The position numbers and the translations under genes were made by a program. 25,937 nt of DNA from CAYGAM01 sp964347915. GTDB taxonomy: Archaea > Thermoproteota > Nitrososphaeria > Nitrososphaerales > Nitrosopumilaceae. The notes below the pieces were generated by a model. The model did not search any database, had not been told where the DNA came from, and saw only the letters and a program-made list of their open reading frames with translations. The stretch lies in the NCBI GenBank assembly GCA_964347915.1, contig CAYGAM010000022.1, positions 1 to 25,937 on the forward strand, in the 5' to 3' direction. Shown one piece after another: positions 1-7,813 of this stretch; the first letter of the stretch is position 1; every line of letters starts with the position of its first letter.

Positions 1-54
1 GCGGGCCAGCTTGTGGCCTGGGGGTGGCTGCGGGCATTTGGGGGTAAATTTAGA

Positions 55-68
55 CCCCCCCCCCCCCC
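55..68. repeat. C14 homopolymer tract
   Basis: Fourteen consecutive C in a region with no gene. It resembles the C11 tract inside mod (23549-23559) and the G tract at the right edge, so long G/C homopolymers recur in this window. It could be a natural slippage tract or an assembly-end artefact; the sequence alone does not decide. Confidence 0.85.
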
Positions 69-210
69 AGCCGACAGGTTAGAAAGGTGCAAACTATAGG
101 AAACAGTGCACAGCCTATTCATGATAGTATTATACTCATCAGTCATGGTATATTTAAGTAATTTCTAGGCGAGCTTTGCATCCGGCTCTTGATTAAAGAT
201 AATGCTGTGC

Positions 211-248
211 CAAAGCAGAAATATGCGCACGAATGGCTGCTTTTCGGC
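211..248 (+). repeat. dispersed 38-bp repeat, copy A
   Basis: By eye about 31 of 38 positions match copy B at 2517-2554. The copies share caaagcag at the left and gctgcttttcggc at the right. It lies outside any recognised gene. Function unknown; it could be a remnant of a small mobile element or a structured RNA or regulatory element. Confidence 0.55.
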
Positions 249-825
249 TGCGGCATCTGCAATCGGCAGCGCAGTCTGAAAAGCATCTGAGCCTGCCGTC
301 AATTGGCTGAAAAAATTTGACGCGTCTTTGCAGTAAAAAACAGCCCCAGACTAAGGTATCAGGACAGGATATTGTCAGCCTGTCGGACAAGCCGGCAAAC
401 GCAAAGCCGGCAATTGGTGCTGCCATGCCTGATTGTCATAAGATCGGGCCTACTGCATTTTGGCCAATGTGCAATCACGACGGCATTGCGCAGACACAGA
501 CGCCAAGCATGAATTAAATCCGGACATGAGAGCATATGCCGGGATTGTTCCATGACAGAATGATTTAGTCTGACAGAATGCGATGCTTTGCTCGTTCCAA
601 GATCAAAACGAATTACTGCCGCAGGAGCGTTTCCGCGCGCGTCTTTGCATCCGTACCGCACGCGGCGTATTTTTTAGCGGTCTTGCGCACGCAAGCCGCG
701 CCGCTTCAGCCAATCTAAGATCGCATGCGGGACGCGCAAAAATAGAATTTGGATTCGTCCCAAGACAGCTTTTCCTGCAGGCGCAGCATCAGAGTCCGTT
801 TTGCTTGGCCGGCCGCCTTGATTTA

Positions 826-835
826 GCTTAATATT
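826..835 (+). promoter_or_regulatory. TATA-like box of ilvC
   Basis: gcttaatatt is centred about 27 nt before the ATG at 857. In archaea transcription starts about 25 nt after the TATA box, so the message would start at or beside the ATG (leaderless). Confidence 0.55.
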
Positions 836-856
836 GAACATTTAGTACGCAGCATC

Positions 857-1852
857 ATGGCAAGAACATGGAAGGACGGCGACATTAGCTTGGAGCCGCT
901 GAGCGGCCAGACAATAGCTGTCATAGGATACGGCATTCAGGGCGATGCGCAGGCAAACAACCTAAAGGATTCCGGCCTTGATGTCATAGTTGGAACAAGG
1001 AAGGGCAGCAGCTGGAACAAGGCAGCGGCCGACGGGCACAAGGCAATGTCCGTTTCTGATGCAGTACAGAATGCCGATATCGTTCATATTCTGATTCCAG
1101 ACATGGTGCAGGCCAGAGTGTACAAGGACGAGATTGCGCCGCACCTGCGCCAAGGCCAGGCGCTGTCATTTTCGCATGCGGCTGCAATACACTGGAGATG
1201 GATCATACCGCCGGACAATGTAGACGTAATCATGGTAGCTCCCAAGGGGCCCGGCTCCAAGGTCAGAGAGACATACATGGAAGGCTTTGGAACGCCGTCC
1301 ATAGTAGCAGTGCACAGGAACTATACCGAAACCGCGTGGGACCGAACGCTTGGAATCGCAAAGGGCATCGGAAGCGCAAGAGCCGGACTCATTCAAACTA
1401 CATTCAAGGAAGAGGTGGAGACAGATTGGTTTGGCGAGCAGGCTGATCTTTGCGGCGGCTGCGCGTCAATGATTCAAGCGTCGTTTGAGACTCTGGTCGA
1501 AGCCGGTTATCAGCCCGAAATTGCATACTTTGAAGTGCTGCACGAGCTAAAGCTGATAGTGGACATGATTCAGCGGTACGGAATAAACGGAATGTGGAGG
1601 CGGGTAAGCGAGACTGCTAGGTACGGCGGCCTAAGCCGCGGGCCTATGGTAATGAACGAAATAACAAAGGTGAACATGAAGCGCGTGCTGGAAATGATAC
1701 AGGACGGCACATTCAATGACGAATGGGTGGGCGAGTACCGAGAAAAGGGCAAAGAGTCGTTTGACAGATACATGAGAAAGATGGAAGATCACCAGATAGA
1801 AAAAGTCGGCAGGCAGATGAGAAAGATGATGTGGCCCGACTCTAAAGAATAG
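857..1852 (+). CDS. ilvC: ketol-acid reductoisomerase (class I)
   Basis: Acetohydroxyacid isomeroreductase: converts 2-acetolactate (or 2-aceto-2-hydroxybutyrate) to the dihydroxy acid with NADPH and Mg2+, the second common step of valine, leucine and isoleucine synthesis; cytosolic. The 331-aa product has the usual class I length. The N-terminal Rossmann fold carries GYGIQGDAQANNLKDSG (about residues 24-40) followed by VGTRKGSS for phosphate binding. MVAPKGPGSKVRETY closes that domain. The helical C-terminal domain carries the metal-binding segment ETDWFGEQADLCGG and the second-site motif EVLHELKLIVDMI. The ATG is supported by a TATA-like box about 27 nt upstream. The gene is monocistronic and convergent with the cobalamin-binding gene downstream. 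No lesion is visible. Confidence 0.97.
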   Translation: MARTWKDGDISLEPLSGQTIAVIGYGIQGDAQANNLKDSGLDVIVGTRKGSSWNKAAADGHKAMSVSDAVQNADIVHILIPDMVQARVYKDEIAPHLRQGQALSFSHAAAIHWRWIIPPDNVDVIMVAPKGPGSKVRETYMEGFGTPSIVAVHRNYTETAWDRTLGIAKGIGSARAGLIQTTFKEEVETDWFGEQADLCGGCASMIQASFETLVEAGYQPEIAYFEVLHELKLIVDMIQRYGINGMWRRVSETARYGGLSRGPMVMNEITKVNMKRVLEMIQDGTFNDEWVGEYREKGKESFDRYMRKMEDHQIEKVGRQMRKMMWPDSKE

Positions 1853-1988
1853 ATCTTGCATCCAGCAGCAAGCAGGCGCAATGCGCGCTCTAATGAAGAA
1901 ATTTACATGCCCGACATGACTGTCCATGCCTGCATCCTAAAATAATGGCAGGATTCTCTACAGTAAGATCTTGCGTTTTCAGCGGCCC

Positions 1989-2411
1989 CTAGATTTTGCG
2001 AAGTTTTTTGACTCCGCGGCTTATATGATCTATGACTGCCGGCAGCGGCGTGCCTGGACCAAAGACGCCGCTGATTCCAGCCTGCATCAGGCTGTCGGCG
2101 TCGCTCTGCGGTATCACGCCGCCCCCTACAACCAGCACATCGCTAATCTTCTTTTTTTGCAATGCCTTGACTACGCGCGGGAAGAGCGTGCTGTGCGCTC
2201 CGTTAAGAAGGCTCAGTGCAATTGCATCCACATCCTCGTCTTCTGCTATTCTGGCCACTTTGTCCGGCGTAGCAAAGAGTCCAGAGTATACTACCTCCAT
2301 TCCGGCATCCCGAAACGCGCGGCACAAGACCAGCGCGCCTCTGTCATGCCCGTCCAATCCGAGCTTTGCCACAAGCACCTTGATTCTGCGCTGTTCCGCC
2401 TTTTGCTTCAT
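1989..2411 (-). CDS. methylmalonyl-CoA mutase small (cobalamin-binding) subunit
   Basis: A 140-aa stand-alone B12-binding domain. It shows the cobalamin signature LGLDGHDRG (about residues 17-25; His is the lower axial Co ligand), then LSLLNGAH and VVGGGVIP, the rest of the Rossmann-like B12 site. This is the C-terminal, separately encoded half of methylmalonyl-CoA mutase; the large catalytic subunit is not in the window. In Nitrososphaerota the mutase converts methylmalonyl-CoA to succinyl-CoA in the 3-hydroxypropionate/4-hydroxybutyrate carbon-fixation cycle (family knowledge). The start has both a GGAGG element 7-8 nt upstream and a TATA-like tctttaaggc about 25 nt upstream. Other B12-dependent mutases use the same domain, so the exact partner is inferred. 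Confidence 0.9.
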   Translation of the reverse strand: MKQKAEQRRIKVLVAKLGLDGHDRGALVLCRAFRDAGMEVVYSGLFATPDKVARIAEDEDVDAIALSLLNGAHSTLFPRVVKALQKKKISDVLVVGGGVIPQSDADSLMQAGISGVFGPGTPLPAVIDHISRGVKKLRKI

Positions 2412-2516
2412 GGAATGCCTCCGGCAACTCGCCTTAAAGATTTTTTGGAATTGTCTTGGCAGCGTATTGTATGAAAATAATTCCGCCCATACTTCGGCTC
2501 AAAAGCGGCGTCGTAT

Positions 2517-2554
2517 CAAAGCAGGAATCAACGCACAGATCGCTGCTTTTCGGC
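2517..2554 (+). repeat. dispersed 38-bp repeat, copy B
   Basis: Best-conserved copy. About 31/38 positions match copy A (211-248) and about 30/38 match copy C (4977-5014); similarity to copy C continues into gcgacaat. It sits about 105 bp upstream of the start of the cobalamin-binding gene, on the opposite strand. Confidence 0.6.
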
Positions 2555-2973
2555 GACAATAGTTATGAGTGGAAGCACAGTCATTTGCGCCTTTATCCAT
2601 TTTGGATTCGGTTTTCGAATCTCGTTTGCCGCTTTTCTGGCATGAAATGTCATGGGAAGGATCTGGCCAGATTTCATATGCAATGAAATGTGAGTTTGTC
2701 TCCTGCAAAGCATTACAAATTCATTCCGGCTCCCAAAATGTACAATTTCCTCAAGCGCTCTAAATTGTCGTTCCATCATGGGTGTTGTTTTCATCTCCAT
2801 GGCATCTTTAGACCGGCCAGCCCTTTTTCTCCGCTGTTTGTGCTATATTTTTTTTGTCAGCTTTTCTTTGCTGCATGCTTTGGCGGCTATAGATTAGCAT
2901 AATCCTTTGCCAGGCGTCCAACTGCAAACGAAAGTAATTTTCGTGTAATAGAATTCGCCAATGCATCCACCAG
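2555..2973. other. intergenic region without a recognised gene
   Basis: No convincing coding region. A 12-bp perfect palindrome, atctggccagat, lies at 2661-2672. Short frames on both strands resemble no family I know. The right end leads into the promoter of the toxin-antitoxin pair. Confidence 0.5.
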
Positions 2974-2983
2974 GCTTATATAC
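2974..2983 (+). promoter_or_regulatory. TATA box of the toxin-antitoxin operon
   Basis: gcttatatac is a strong archaeal TATA box centred about 26 nt before the antitoxin ATG at 3005, implying a leaderless bicistronic mRNA. Antitoxins of this type usually bind their own promoter; no clear operator palindrome is visible. Confidence 0.7.
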
Positions 2984-3004
2984 AGCCATATGCCATATTG
3001 AATT

Positions 3005-3238
3005 ATGAGTCAAGTTTCAATAAATATCTCCCAAAAGATCAAAGACGATCTCAAGAAACGAAGAACCCACCCCGAAGAGACCTATGAAATGACGATCACC
3101 CGACTTTTAGAGATGACCCAAGATGACGAAGAACTGAGTCCGGATACAATTCAGGGCATTGCAGAAGGCATTGCAGACATAAGGGCAGGACGAGTATACA
3201 CATCCGAACAGGTCAAAGAAAGATTGGGATTCGAATGA
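3005..3238 (+). CDS. RelB-like antitoxin
   Basis: A 77-aa protein. The N-terminus (VSINISQKIKDDLKKRR) reads as a ribbon-helix-helix DNA-binding segment and the charged C-terminus (IAEGIADIRAGRVYTSEQV) as the toxin-wrapping tail. By family analogy it neutralises the downstream RelE-type toxin and represses its own promoter. It is immediately followed by the toxin gene with one base between, the classic antitoxin-first order. A strong TATA box lies 26 nt before the ATG. The name rests mainly on composition and on the toxin next door; the exact antitoxin family was not identified. Confidence 0.8.
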   Translation: MSQVSINISQKIKDDLKKRRTHPEETYEMTITRLLEMTQDDEELSPDTIQGIAEGIADIRAGRVYTSEQVKERLGFE

Positions 3239-3239
3239 A

Positions 3240-3497
3240 ATGTCATGGCAGGTTCAGTGGTCTGACAGAGCAGCAAGGCAGTTAGAAAAAATAGACAGGA
3301 AGCACAGCCGACGGATTTATGATGCTGTTCTAGAATGTTCACACGGAGATCCTCACAAGGCAACTACAAGACTGGTTAACTCTCCATATTACAGACTTCG
3401 CGTGGGAGATTACAGGGTTATTTTGGAGTTGCGGCAAAGCGTCATGGTGATTTTTGTTGTGGAGGCCAACATCCGGAAGAAAATCTACAGAAAATAA
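3240..3497 (+). CDS. RelE/ParE-family toxin
   Basis: An 85-aa basic protein with the RelE/ParE fold pattern: an N-terminal strand (WQVQWSDRAARQLEKID), two helices, then LVNSPYYRLRVGDYRVILEL and a final strand with a basic end (VVEANIRKKIYRK). RelE-group toxins are ribosome-dependent mRNA endonucleases and ParE-group toxins hit gyrase; RLRVGDYRVI with the basic tail fits RelE better. Start ATG at 3240 follows the antitoxin stop TGA (3236-3238) directly, consistent with translational coupling. Intact, and located at the left edge of an accessory island. Confidence 0.87.
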   Translation: MSWQVQWSDRAARQLEKIDRKHSRRIYDAVLECSHGDPHKATTRLVNSPYYRLRVGDYRVILELRQSVMVIFVVEANIRKKIYRK

Positions 3498-3590
3498 AGT
3501 ATGCGTACACCAGCCAATAACCAAATGTAAAGAGATCAAGCCATGCGAAGGATCGGTAGTTTGAATGATTTACGGAGCCATCTATACTCA

Positions 3591-3619
3591 GTAGATGAAA
3601 ATGTGCCATTTTTAGGACA
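3591..3619 (+). repeat. left terminal inverted repeat of the IS
   Basis: gtagatgaaaatgt followed by gccatttttaggaca. The reverse complement of 4920-4946 reads gtagatgaaaatgt followed by acttttcgggaca: identical for 14 bases, then similar with a 2-base gap. Confidence 0.75.
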
Positions 3620-3622
3620 TTG

Positions 3623-4873
3623 CTAGCCGGGCTCGCGCTTTAATCCGCTTTTGGGTTTGTCCGCTGCAACCTGCGGCTTAAAATAATATGCGGCCTTTAT
3701 TAGTTTGGACAACATCACGATCAGTTTGATGTTATTGGCTTCCGGATTGTTCAAGATTCTTATTATCATCCAGATGTTGTAGATTACGAACGATAGGTAG
3801 AACAGTATGAGGCGGACAATGGGGTTCCGGCTGGTTGTCTTGAGCATGGCACTCCTGACGCAGCGGTATCCCATCTCTATGTCCCACCGGTTTCGATATT
3901 CGCGGGGCACGTATTTCTTTAGCTCCGTGTAATTGCGGCATCGCAGCGTAGTTGCAGAAACATAGTATCTGTCAACGATGTTTTTCGATTTCGCTTTTTT
4001 TCGATTTCTGTTGATGATCAGCAAAAATGTAAACTTCTTGCCTTTTGCTGATTTCATAGTGAACAGTGAGACTGCAGGCCTTTTCCCGTTCGCGTAGTCT
4101 TTTATTGCCTCCTTTATCCTGCTGTTTTTGACGGCAGGCATAATGAATGCAAATCCGGCATCATTTATGGCAGACATGACATCTACGGAATAGTATCCTC
4201 GGTCAAGCAGGACTGCTGCGCCTTTTTCCAAGCAACGGCAAAATGCCCAGATCAACGCTTTCTTTGAGCATTTTACGCACATTATCAGCCCGATTGCCGT
4301 CTTTTGCCATAGTGCAGCGGGCGGTGTAAACTGCCGCCCCTCCCACGGATAGCAGCTTTGTTGTCTCGTGTTCTTCAAAAACGGTGGTCCCGCTGTCGCT
4401 CCTTGAGTTTATCAGATAGTTCATGTCCGGATTTTCGTCATGCCTGGGAATTTTGGTTCCGTCCATTGCGAGAATTGCAGGTCGGCCTTCTTTTTGAAGA
4501 AGGTCAAGCTCAGTGGTGACAGCATCTGCTACGGTACTGCGAAGCATAGCATCACATTTTCCTCTACCTCGGACAGATCCACGGATTGCACTTTGGCAAG
4601 AAACCACTGGGCGGTAGGAGCTGCCTTTTTGTTAATTGGCTTGTCGTTGAGCATTTCTGACGCTTGATTCGCGCAAATGGAATGGATGGACATTGTACCA
4701 ATCATATGAGTTGCTTCCTTGGGTCCCCATTTTGCGTTGTGTTTTGTGGAAAATTCCATTCCAAGACAATCAACTGCGTCGTATAGCAGCTCAAATGCGC
4801 GGCTGCCGGGATGCATATCGCGTTCCTGCAAGCCTTTTTTGGAACCCATTAAGACAAGCAAGAATACTGCCAC
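3623..4873 (-). pseudogene. IS4-like DDE transposase, broken by two frameshifts
   Basis: Three overlapping frames (4873-4529, 4607-4203, 4378-3623) together give one transposase. Catalytic elements are all present: first Asp in ILAMDGTKIPRH, second Asp in VLLDRGYYSVD, and the Glu in REYRNRWDIEMGYR, which fits the IS4 Y-x2-R-x3-E pattern. The first lesion is near 4545-4552, where adding one base restores ...ENVML then LRSTVADAV. The second is in the T5 run at 4223-4227, where removing one base gives LGKGAAVLLDRG. It is homologous to the transposase at 6623-7714 throughout. Two independent shifts make programmed frameshifting unlikely, so I call it a pseudogene. Confidence 0.85.
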
Positions 4874-4919
4874 TTATAGATCTTTTGGACACCGGGCATG
4901 TCATTACTTCAAAACCAAC

Positions 4920-4946
4920 TGTCCCGAAAAGTACATTTTCATCTAC
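4920..4946 (-). repeat. right terminal inverted repeat of the IS
   Basis: Inverted partner of 3591-3619 (see there). It lies about 47 bp upstream of the transposase start. Confidence 0.75.
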
Positions 4947-4976
4947 CGATACTACCGATTAGAAACAATGTCGCAT

Positions 4977-5014
4977 CAAAGCACGAATATACACGCAGAT
5001 CGTTGATTTTTGGC
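4977..5014 (+). repeat. dispersed 38-bp repeat, copy C
   Basis: Starts caaagca and contains cagatcgttg and ttggcgacaat. About 30/38 positions match copy B. It lies just outside the right end of the IS. Confidence 0.6.
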
Positions 5015-5380
5015 GACAATACTTGCAAGCTACAGTACAGCAATTTGCCACATTTGAATGGCAATCAAAAACTCGTTTAAACTTAAGATACGACGCGCGA
5101 TGCTGAAGGAGATGCTACCTTGCATATTCCGTGCCGCACATGATTTTGTACTATAGGATGCCGCCGTGAAAAGATAAAAACAGACCAAGTCGCGACCATG
5201 GCCAGCAATGTCCTAGAAATAGCACAGTTGCAACCACCCAACCAGATCAGAAGATTGTTTGGTAGAGTTGAGGAACAGATATGAAATTACTTTGAGTCAA
5301 AAAACTCCTGTAACACTCCAAAATAATCATCTTCGCAAAATATGCGCAATGTTAACTGCCAAACGGACATGCAACAAAAG
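5015..5380. other. intergenic region, possible relic or tiny ORF
   Basis: No gene of normal size. The only candidate is a 28-codon frame at 5198-5284 (listed separately). The rest shows nothing I can assign. Confidence 0.45.
5198..5284 (+). CDS. possible 28-aa ORF
   Basis: ATG at 5198 to TGA at 5284. The peptide begins MASNVLEIAQLQPPNQ and ends GRVEEQI, which has protein-like composition. An A/T-rich stretch (aaaagataaaaa, about 5169-5180) is centred near -24, where a TATA box would sit. It could be a real small leaderless gene or a fragment of an older gene. No family recognised. Confidence 0.22.
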   Translation: MASNVLEIAQLQPPNQIRRLFGRVEEQI

Positions 5381-5548
5381 TTAACGGGCTGATGTCCTAT
5401 CGTTGCTTACTACGACATCTTGTAGTGGTTCACCCAAAAAATCTCCGGTGTATGGCTGTGTGTAATGCACGCCGGTGTCAATTGCGGATTCTTGTCTGTC
5501 TGAAAGACGACTTGTGTTTTCAAGTATGTCATCTTCTGGAAGATTCAT
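5381..5548 (-). CDS. hypothetical 55-aa acidic protein
   Basis: Starts MNLPEDDILENTSRLSD and ends VVVSNDRTSAR; no family recognised and no cysteine or membrane segment. The frame is open further up to a TTG at 5566, but the ATG at 5548 is preferred because a TATA-like box (5570-5579) is centred about 27 nt before it. It lies directly downstream of, and on the same strand as, the broken serine-proteinase gene (stop at 5580), so the box lies across the end of that gene. Whether it works with the proteinase is unknown. Confidence 0.45.
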   Translation of the reverse strand: MNLPEDDILENTSRLSDRQESAIDTGVHYTQPYTGDFLGEPLQDVVVSNDRTSAR

Positions 5549-5569
5549 GCTATTTAAGCCACACAATAG

Positions 5570-5579
5570 AATATAAATC
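5570..5579 (-). promoter_or_regulatory. TATA-like box of the 55-aa ORF
   Basis: On the minus strand gatttatatt, about 27 nt before the ATG at 5548. It favours that ATG over the upstream TTG at 5566. Confidence 0.5.
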
Positions 5580-6475
5580 TTAACTACGCGTCCAGCCCCA
5601 TGGTATACGTTTTTCCTGTATCTGCCTGGATATGATGTTTGGTGAACTGTCGGAGCTGGAAGAGCGTGGTCTATTAATCGTGATTGGTATGGACATCAAC
5701 TCCAATGATGTTTTGTACACATTAGTTATTCCGGCGCTTTCAATAATTGCCTGATTTATCGTAGTTGATATCTGATTTTCTTTGCCTAAAAGATGATCAG
5801 GATTAAACTCAGATTGTAGATCAAGATAATCACTGTATCCCCCATATAGTTTCATAACCAATGACTCAATTGGAGACATGTCACCTATTGCCAAGCCTAT
5901 CGCTTTTGCTTCTTGTCGCGTAATCAGATATTGGTGCGAGAATCGCTCCTTTAACAGTTCATTGACAATTTTTGCATTCCTCTCATCATCAGCGCAGTGA
6001 AGCCTTAGTAGCGTGCTTGCCATATGTTTGACTTGGCTTTCAGCCCTTTTCACCGCACCCAGTACAACCTGGTGAACATTAGATGCAAGTATTTTGAATA
6101 TCTCAACAAGGTTATTGGGATCGATTTTTGCATCGTCGCGAGCAAGTTCAAAGTAACCCACGACATCTTCTACATTGATTGAAATTGGTTGGAGTGGCAA
6201 TCCCTGAACGGGTGTATTTTGCACAGGGCCCCAAAGGATGAAATGTGGATGGATCGATTGGGCTTAACTGTCCTACCTTTGACAACAATATTTCATCTGC
6301 TCCCAGCGCAATAAGGGTGCCAGTACTGAGGCATTTGAAAGGAACGATGACACAGAAATTTTTGCAGTATTCCCTAATCAGATTGACAATGCCAAAACCG
6401 GCATTGGTGATTCCTCCATTGGTGTACAATATAAGAGTAATCTTATCTTCAGTAGTTTAGCTTTTGTCCAACTTT
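5580..6475 (-). pseudogene. SDH-family (ClpP-fold) serine proteinase, truncated and frameshifted (copy 1)
   Basis: Remnant of a serine-dehydrogenase-proteinase family protein (SDH_sah, related to SppA/ClpP). Visible: oxyanion-type segment LILYTNGGITNAG, VNLIREYCKNFCVIVP, nucleophile region CLSTGTLIALGADEI (Ser in LSTG) and QLSPIDPS. After a frameshift the frame continues through VQNTPVQGLPLQPISINVED to 5580, including RQEAKAIGLAIGDMSP. The shift is at a C4 run (6229-6232): one base fewer joins HPLGP to VQNTPVQG. At the 5' end there is an in-frame TAA (6457-6459) in a segment reading KLDKS-stop-TTEDKITL. The first roughly 70 residues are missing, and a transposase element begins about 20 bp further on. 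Probably inactive and disrupted by insertion. Confidence 0.8.
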
Positions 6476-6497
6476 GCTCAATTACTGCCAAATCGTG

Positions 6498-7763
6498 TCA
6501 GCTTTTTTTTAAGCTGGTTGTCAACTTTTTTTGACCGGCATATTTATTGACAAGGCGTACCTACCCTCCCTGTTGAGTAGACAAAAGGAGGGCAGATATG
6601 CAATGAAGGTATAGGCTCTAGAGTGTTTAAACGATTCTGCGCTGCTCTGTCTGTTCTTGGTCTGCCATTTTCTAACAGCAAGAATGCGCAGTATGGACTC
6701 ATTGAGGCAGCGGCCATTATTGCTGCAATGTGCGAAAACAATCGCTATTTCAGAGGAGCGGCCGCATATCTTCAAAACGAAATGAGGTGTCCTCAAGCTG
6801 ACTGGCTGCTACGCTTGATCAAAACGATTGATCCAGACAGCATGTCCGAAAGATGCAATAAAATGCTTTCTCGCAGCCTAAAGTCGGCATTAAAGTTCGT
6901 AGAAATCTATAACATTGGGCCAGTTGCCATTGCAATAGACAAGCATCTGATTCCGCGGTACGGCAAGCCTGCCGATATGAAACACAACACGACAAGAGGC
7001 AAGTCAGAATGCGGAACCTGCACTTTTGAAACATACATGACTGTTGATATTGTTGCATGGTTTACCAGGTTTAATCTTGCCTGCTGCAAGGTCGACCGGG
7101 GCCATTTTGATGACGAATTTGTGCGTAAAATCGTCCAGAAATGCCTAAAGATCGGCATATCAGTACGCATGTTTCTGATGGACAGAGAATTTTATTCAGC
7201 AGCTGTTATGAGAACAATGCGCGAGCTTGGCCAAAATTTCATAATGCCCGCAATTAAAAACAAAAGCATAAAAAAATCAATCAGGGAGCATGAGAAAGGA
7301 AAAAGAGGCGCCGTATCCGAGTATGCTATGAAATCTCAGGACGGCCGCAAATTTACATTTAATCTTGTCATGGTATACAAAGAAAAGGAAAAAGACTATT
7401 TCGCTTTTACAACAAATACCATGTACAGCGATCCGGCCAGCATGCTGGAGCGCATTACGGAAGAATGCAAGAAAAGATGGGGAATTGAAGCCGCGTACAG
7501 ATGCCTAGTGCAGATGCGCCCGCACGCCACCAACAAGAATGCATCCGTCAGAATAATGCTGTTCTGCATAGTAATGATCATGTTCAGTCTGTGGAAGCGT
7601 GAAGAACTAGCGCAAGACAGAGAACTCACATTGGACATGCTGCTTTCATCCTTGATGACGCTAGTCTGTGCTCTGGAAGGAATGGTGTGGGCTTACGATC
7701 CTGGCGGCAGCTGATCCCAATATCTGCCGGAAAGTCGGCCTATTGTCGCTGAACAAAAGCTGA
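6498..7763 (+). mobile_element. second IS4-like element (ends tentative)
   Basis: Contains a nearly intact DDE transposase. Tentative imperfect inverted ends: tcagctttt at 6498-6506 matches the reverse complement of 7755-7763, and ccggca followed by a tatt-rich stretch (6535-6545) matches the reverse complement of 7722-7730. The left end itself forms a hairpin (cagctt, T6, aagctg at 6499-6516), so part of the similarity may be trivial. The ends differ from those of the 3591-4946 element. It separates the missing 5' end of the proteinase gene from its remainder. Confidence 0.45.
6623..7714 (+). CDS. IS4-like DDE transposase (possibly missing its N-terminus)
   Basis: A 363-aa cut-and-paste transposase. 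Catalytic residues: D in VAIAIDKHLIPRYGKP (about residue 97), D in FLMDREFYSA (about 184), E in CKKRWGIEAAYR (about 293). In the Y-x2-R-x3-E-x6-K signature the Tyr is Cys and the Lys is Val. Conserved family blocks FIMPAIKNKSIKKSI, GKRGAVSEYAMKS and FTFNLVMVY are present. The given start is GTG at 6623, but similarity to the other copy continues upstream in frame (KGGQ... and GSRVFKRF) to about 6584, where an in-frame TAG (6578-6580) stops it. So the true start may be lost. A GGAGGG lies before an out-of-frame ATG at 6598 and is paired in a hairpin with CCCTCC at 6564-6569. Confidence 0.8.
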   Translation: MFKRFCAALSVLGLPFSNSKNAQYGLIEAAAIIAAMCENNRYFRGAAAYLQNEMRCPQADWLLRLIKTIDPDSMSERCNKMLSRSLKSALKFVEIYNIGPVAIAIDKHLIPRYGKPADMKHNTTRGKSECGTCTFETYMTVDIVAWFTRFNLACCKVDRGHFDDEFVRKIVQKCLKIGISVRMFLMDREFYSAAVMRTMRELGQNFIMPAIKNKSIKKSIREHEKGKRGAVSEYAMKSQDGRKFTFNLVMVYKEKEKDYFAFTTNTMYSDPASMLERITEECKKRWGIEAAYRCLVQMRPHATNKNASVRIMLFCIVMIMFSLWKREELAQDRELTLDMLLSSLMTLVCALEGMVWAYDPGGS

Positions 7764-7813
7764 ACTACTGGGCATGGCATCGAATTTATAGGGAAGGTTT
7801 CCCAGGCAGTCGT

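Larger units (their letters stand above)
1..856. other. intergenic region without a recognised gene
   Basis: I see no recognisable protein here. Open frames on both strands are short, overlap each other and have no family-like composition. The first 54 bases are G-rich (several GGG/GGGGG runs) and are followed by a C14 tract. A copy of the dispersed 38-bp repeat lies at 211-248. The 10-mer aagccggcaa occurs twice in tandem-like spacing (389-398 and 404-413). The last 30 bases hold the promoter of ilvC. Confidence 0.6.
3591..4946 (-). mobile_element. decayed IS4-like insertion sequence, about 1.36 kb
   Basis: The element is bounded by imperfect terminal inverted repeats at 3591-3619 and 4920-4946, whose outer 14 bases (gtagatgaaaatgt) are identical. 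It contains one DDE transposase gene on the minus strand, split over three frames. The motif atcggtagt also occurs just outside both ends in inverted orientation (3552-3560 and 4951-4959), so the original ends may lie slightly further out. No convincing target-site duplication was found. Confidence 0.75.

Noticed and set aside
583..831. 82-codon frame upstream of ilvC
   Set aside because: Composition typical of translated noncoding DNA (many Arg, Ala, His, Cys), no promoter box at the right distance, no family similarity.
2528..2800. 90-codon minus-strand frame with plausible-looking segments
   Set aside because: No family recognised, overlaps the dispersed repeat, and no suitable TATA position; kept as intergenic.
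2642..3248. The 14-mer atgaaatgtcatgg occurs at 2642-2655 and again across the toxin start at 3235-3248
   Set aside because: Similarity does not extend convincingly on either side, so it is probably chance rather than a relic of a duplicated toxin gene.
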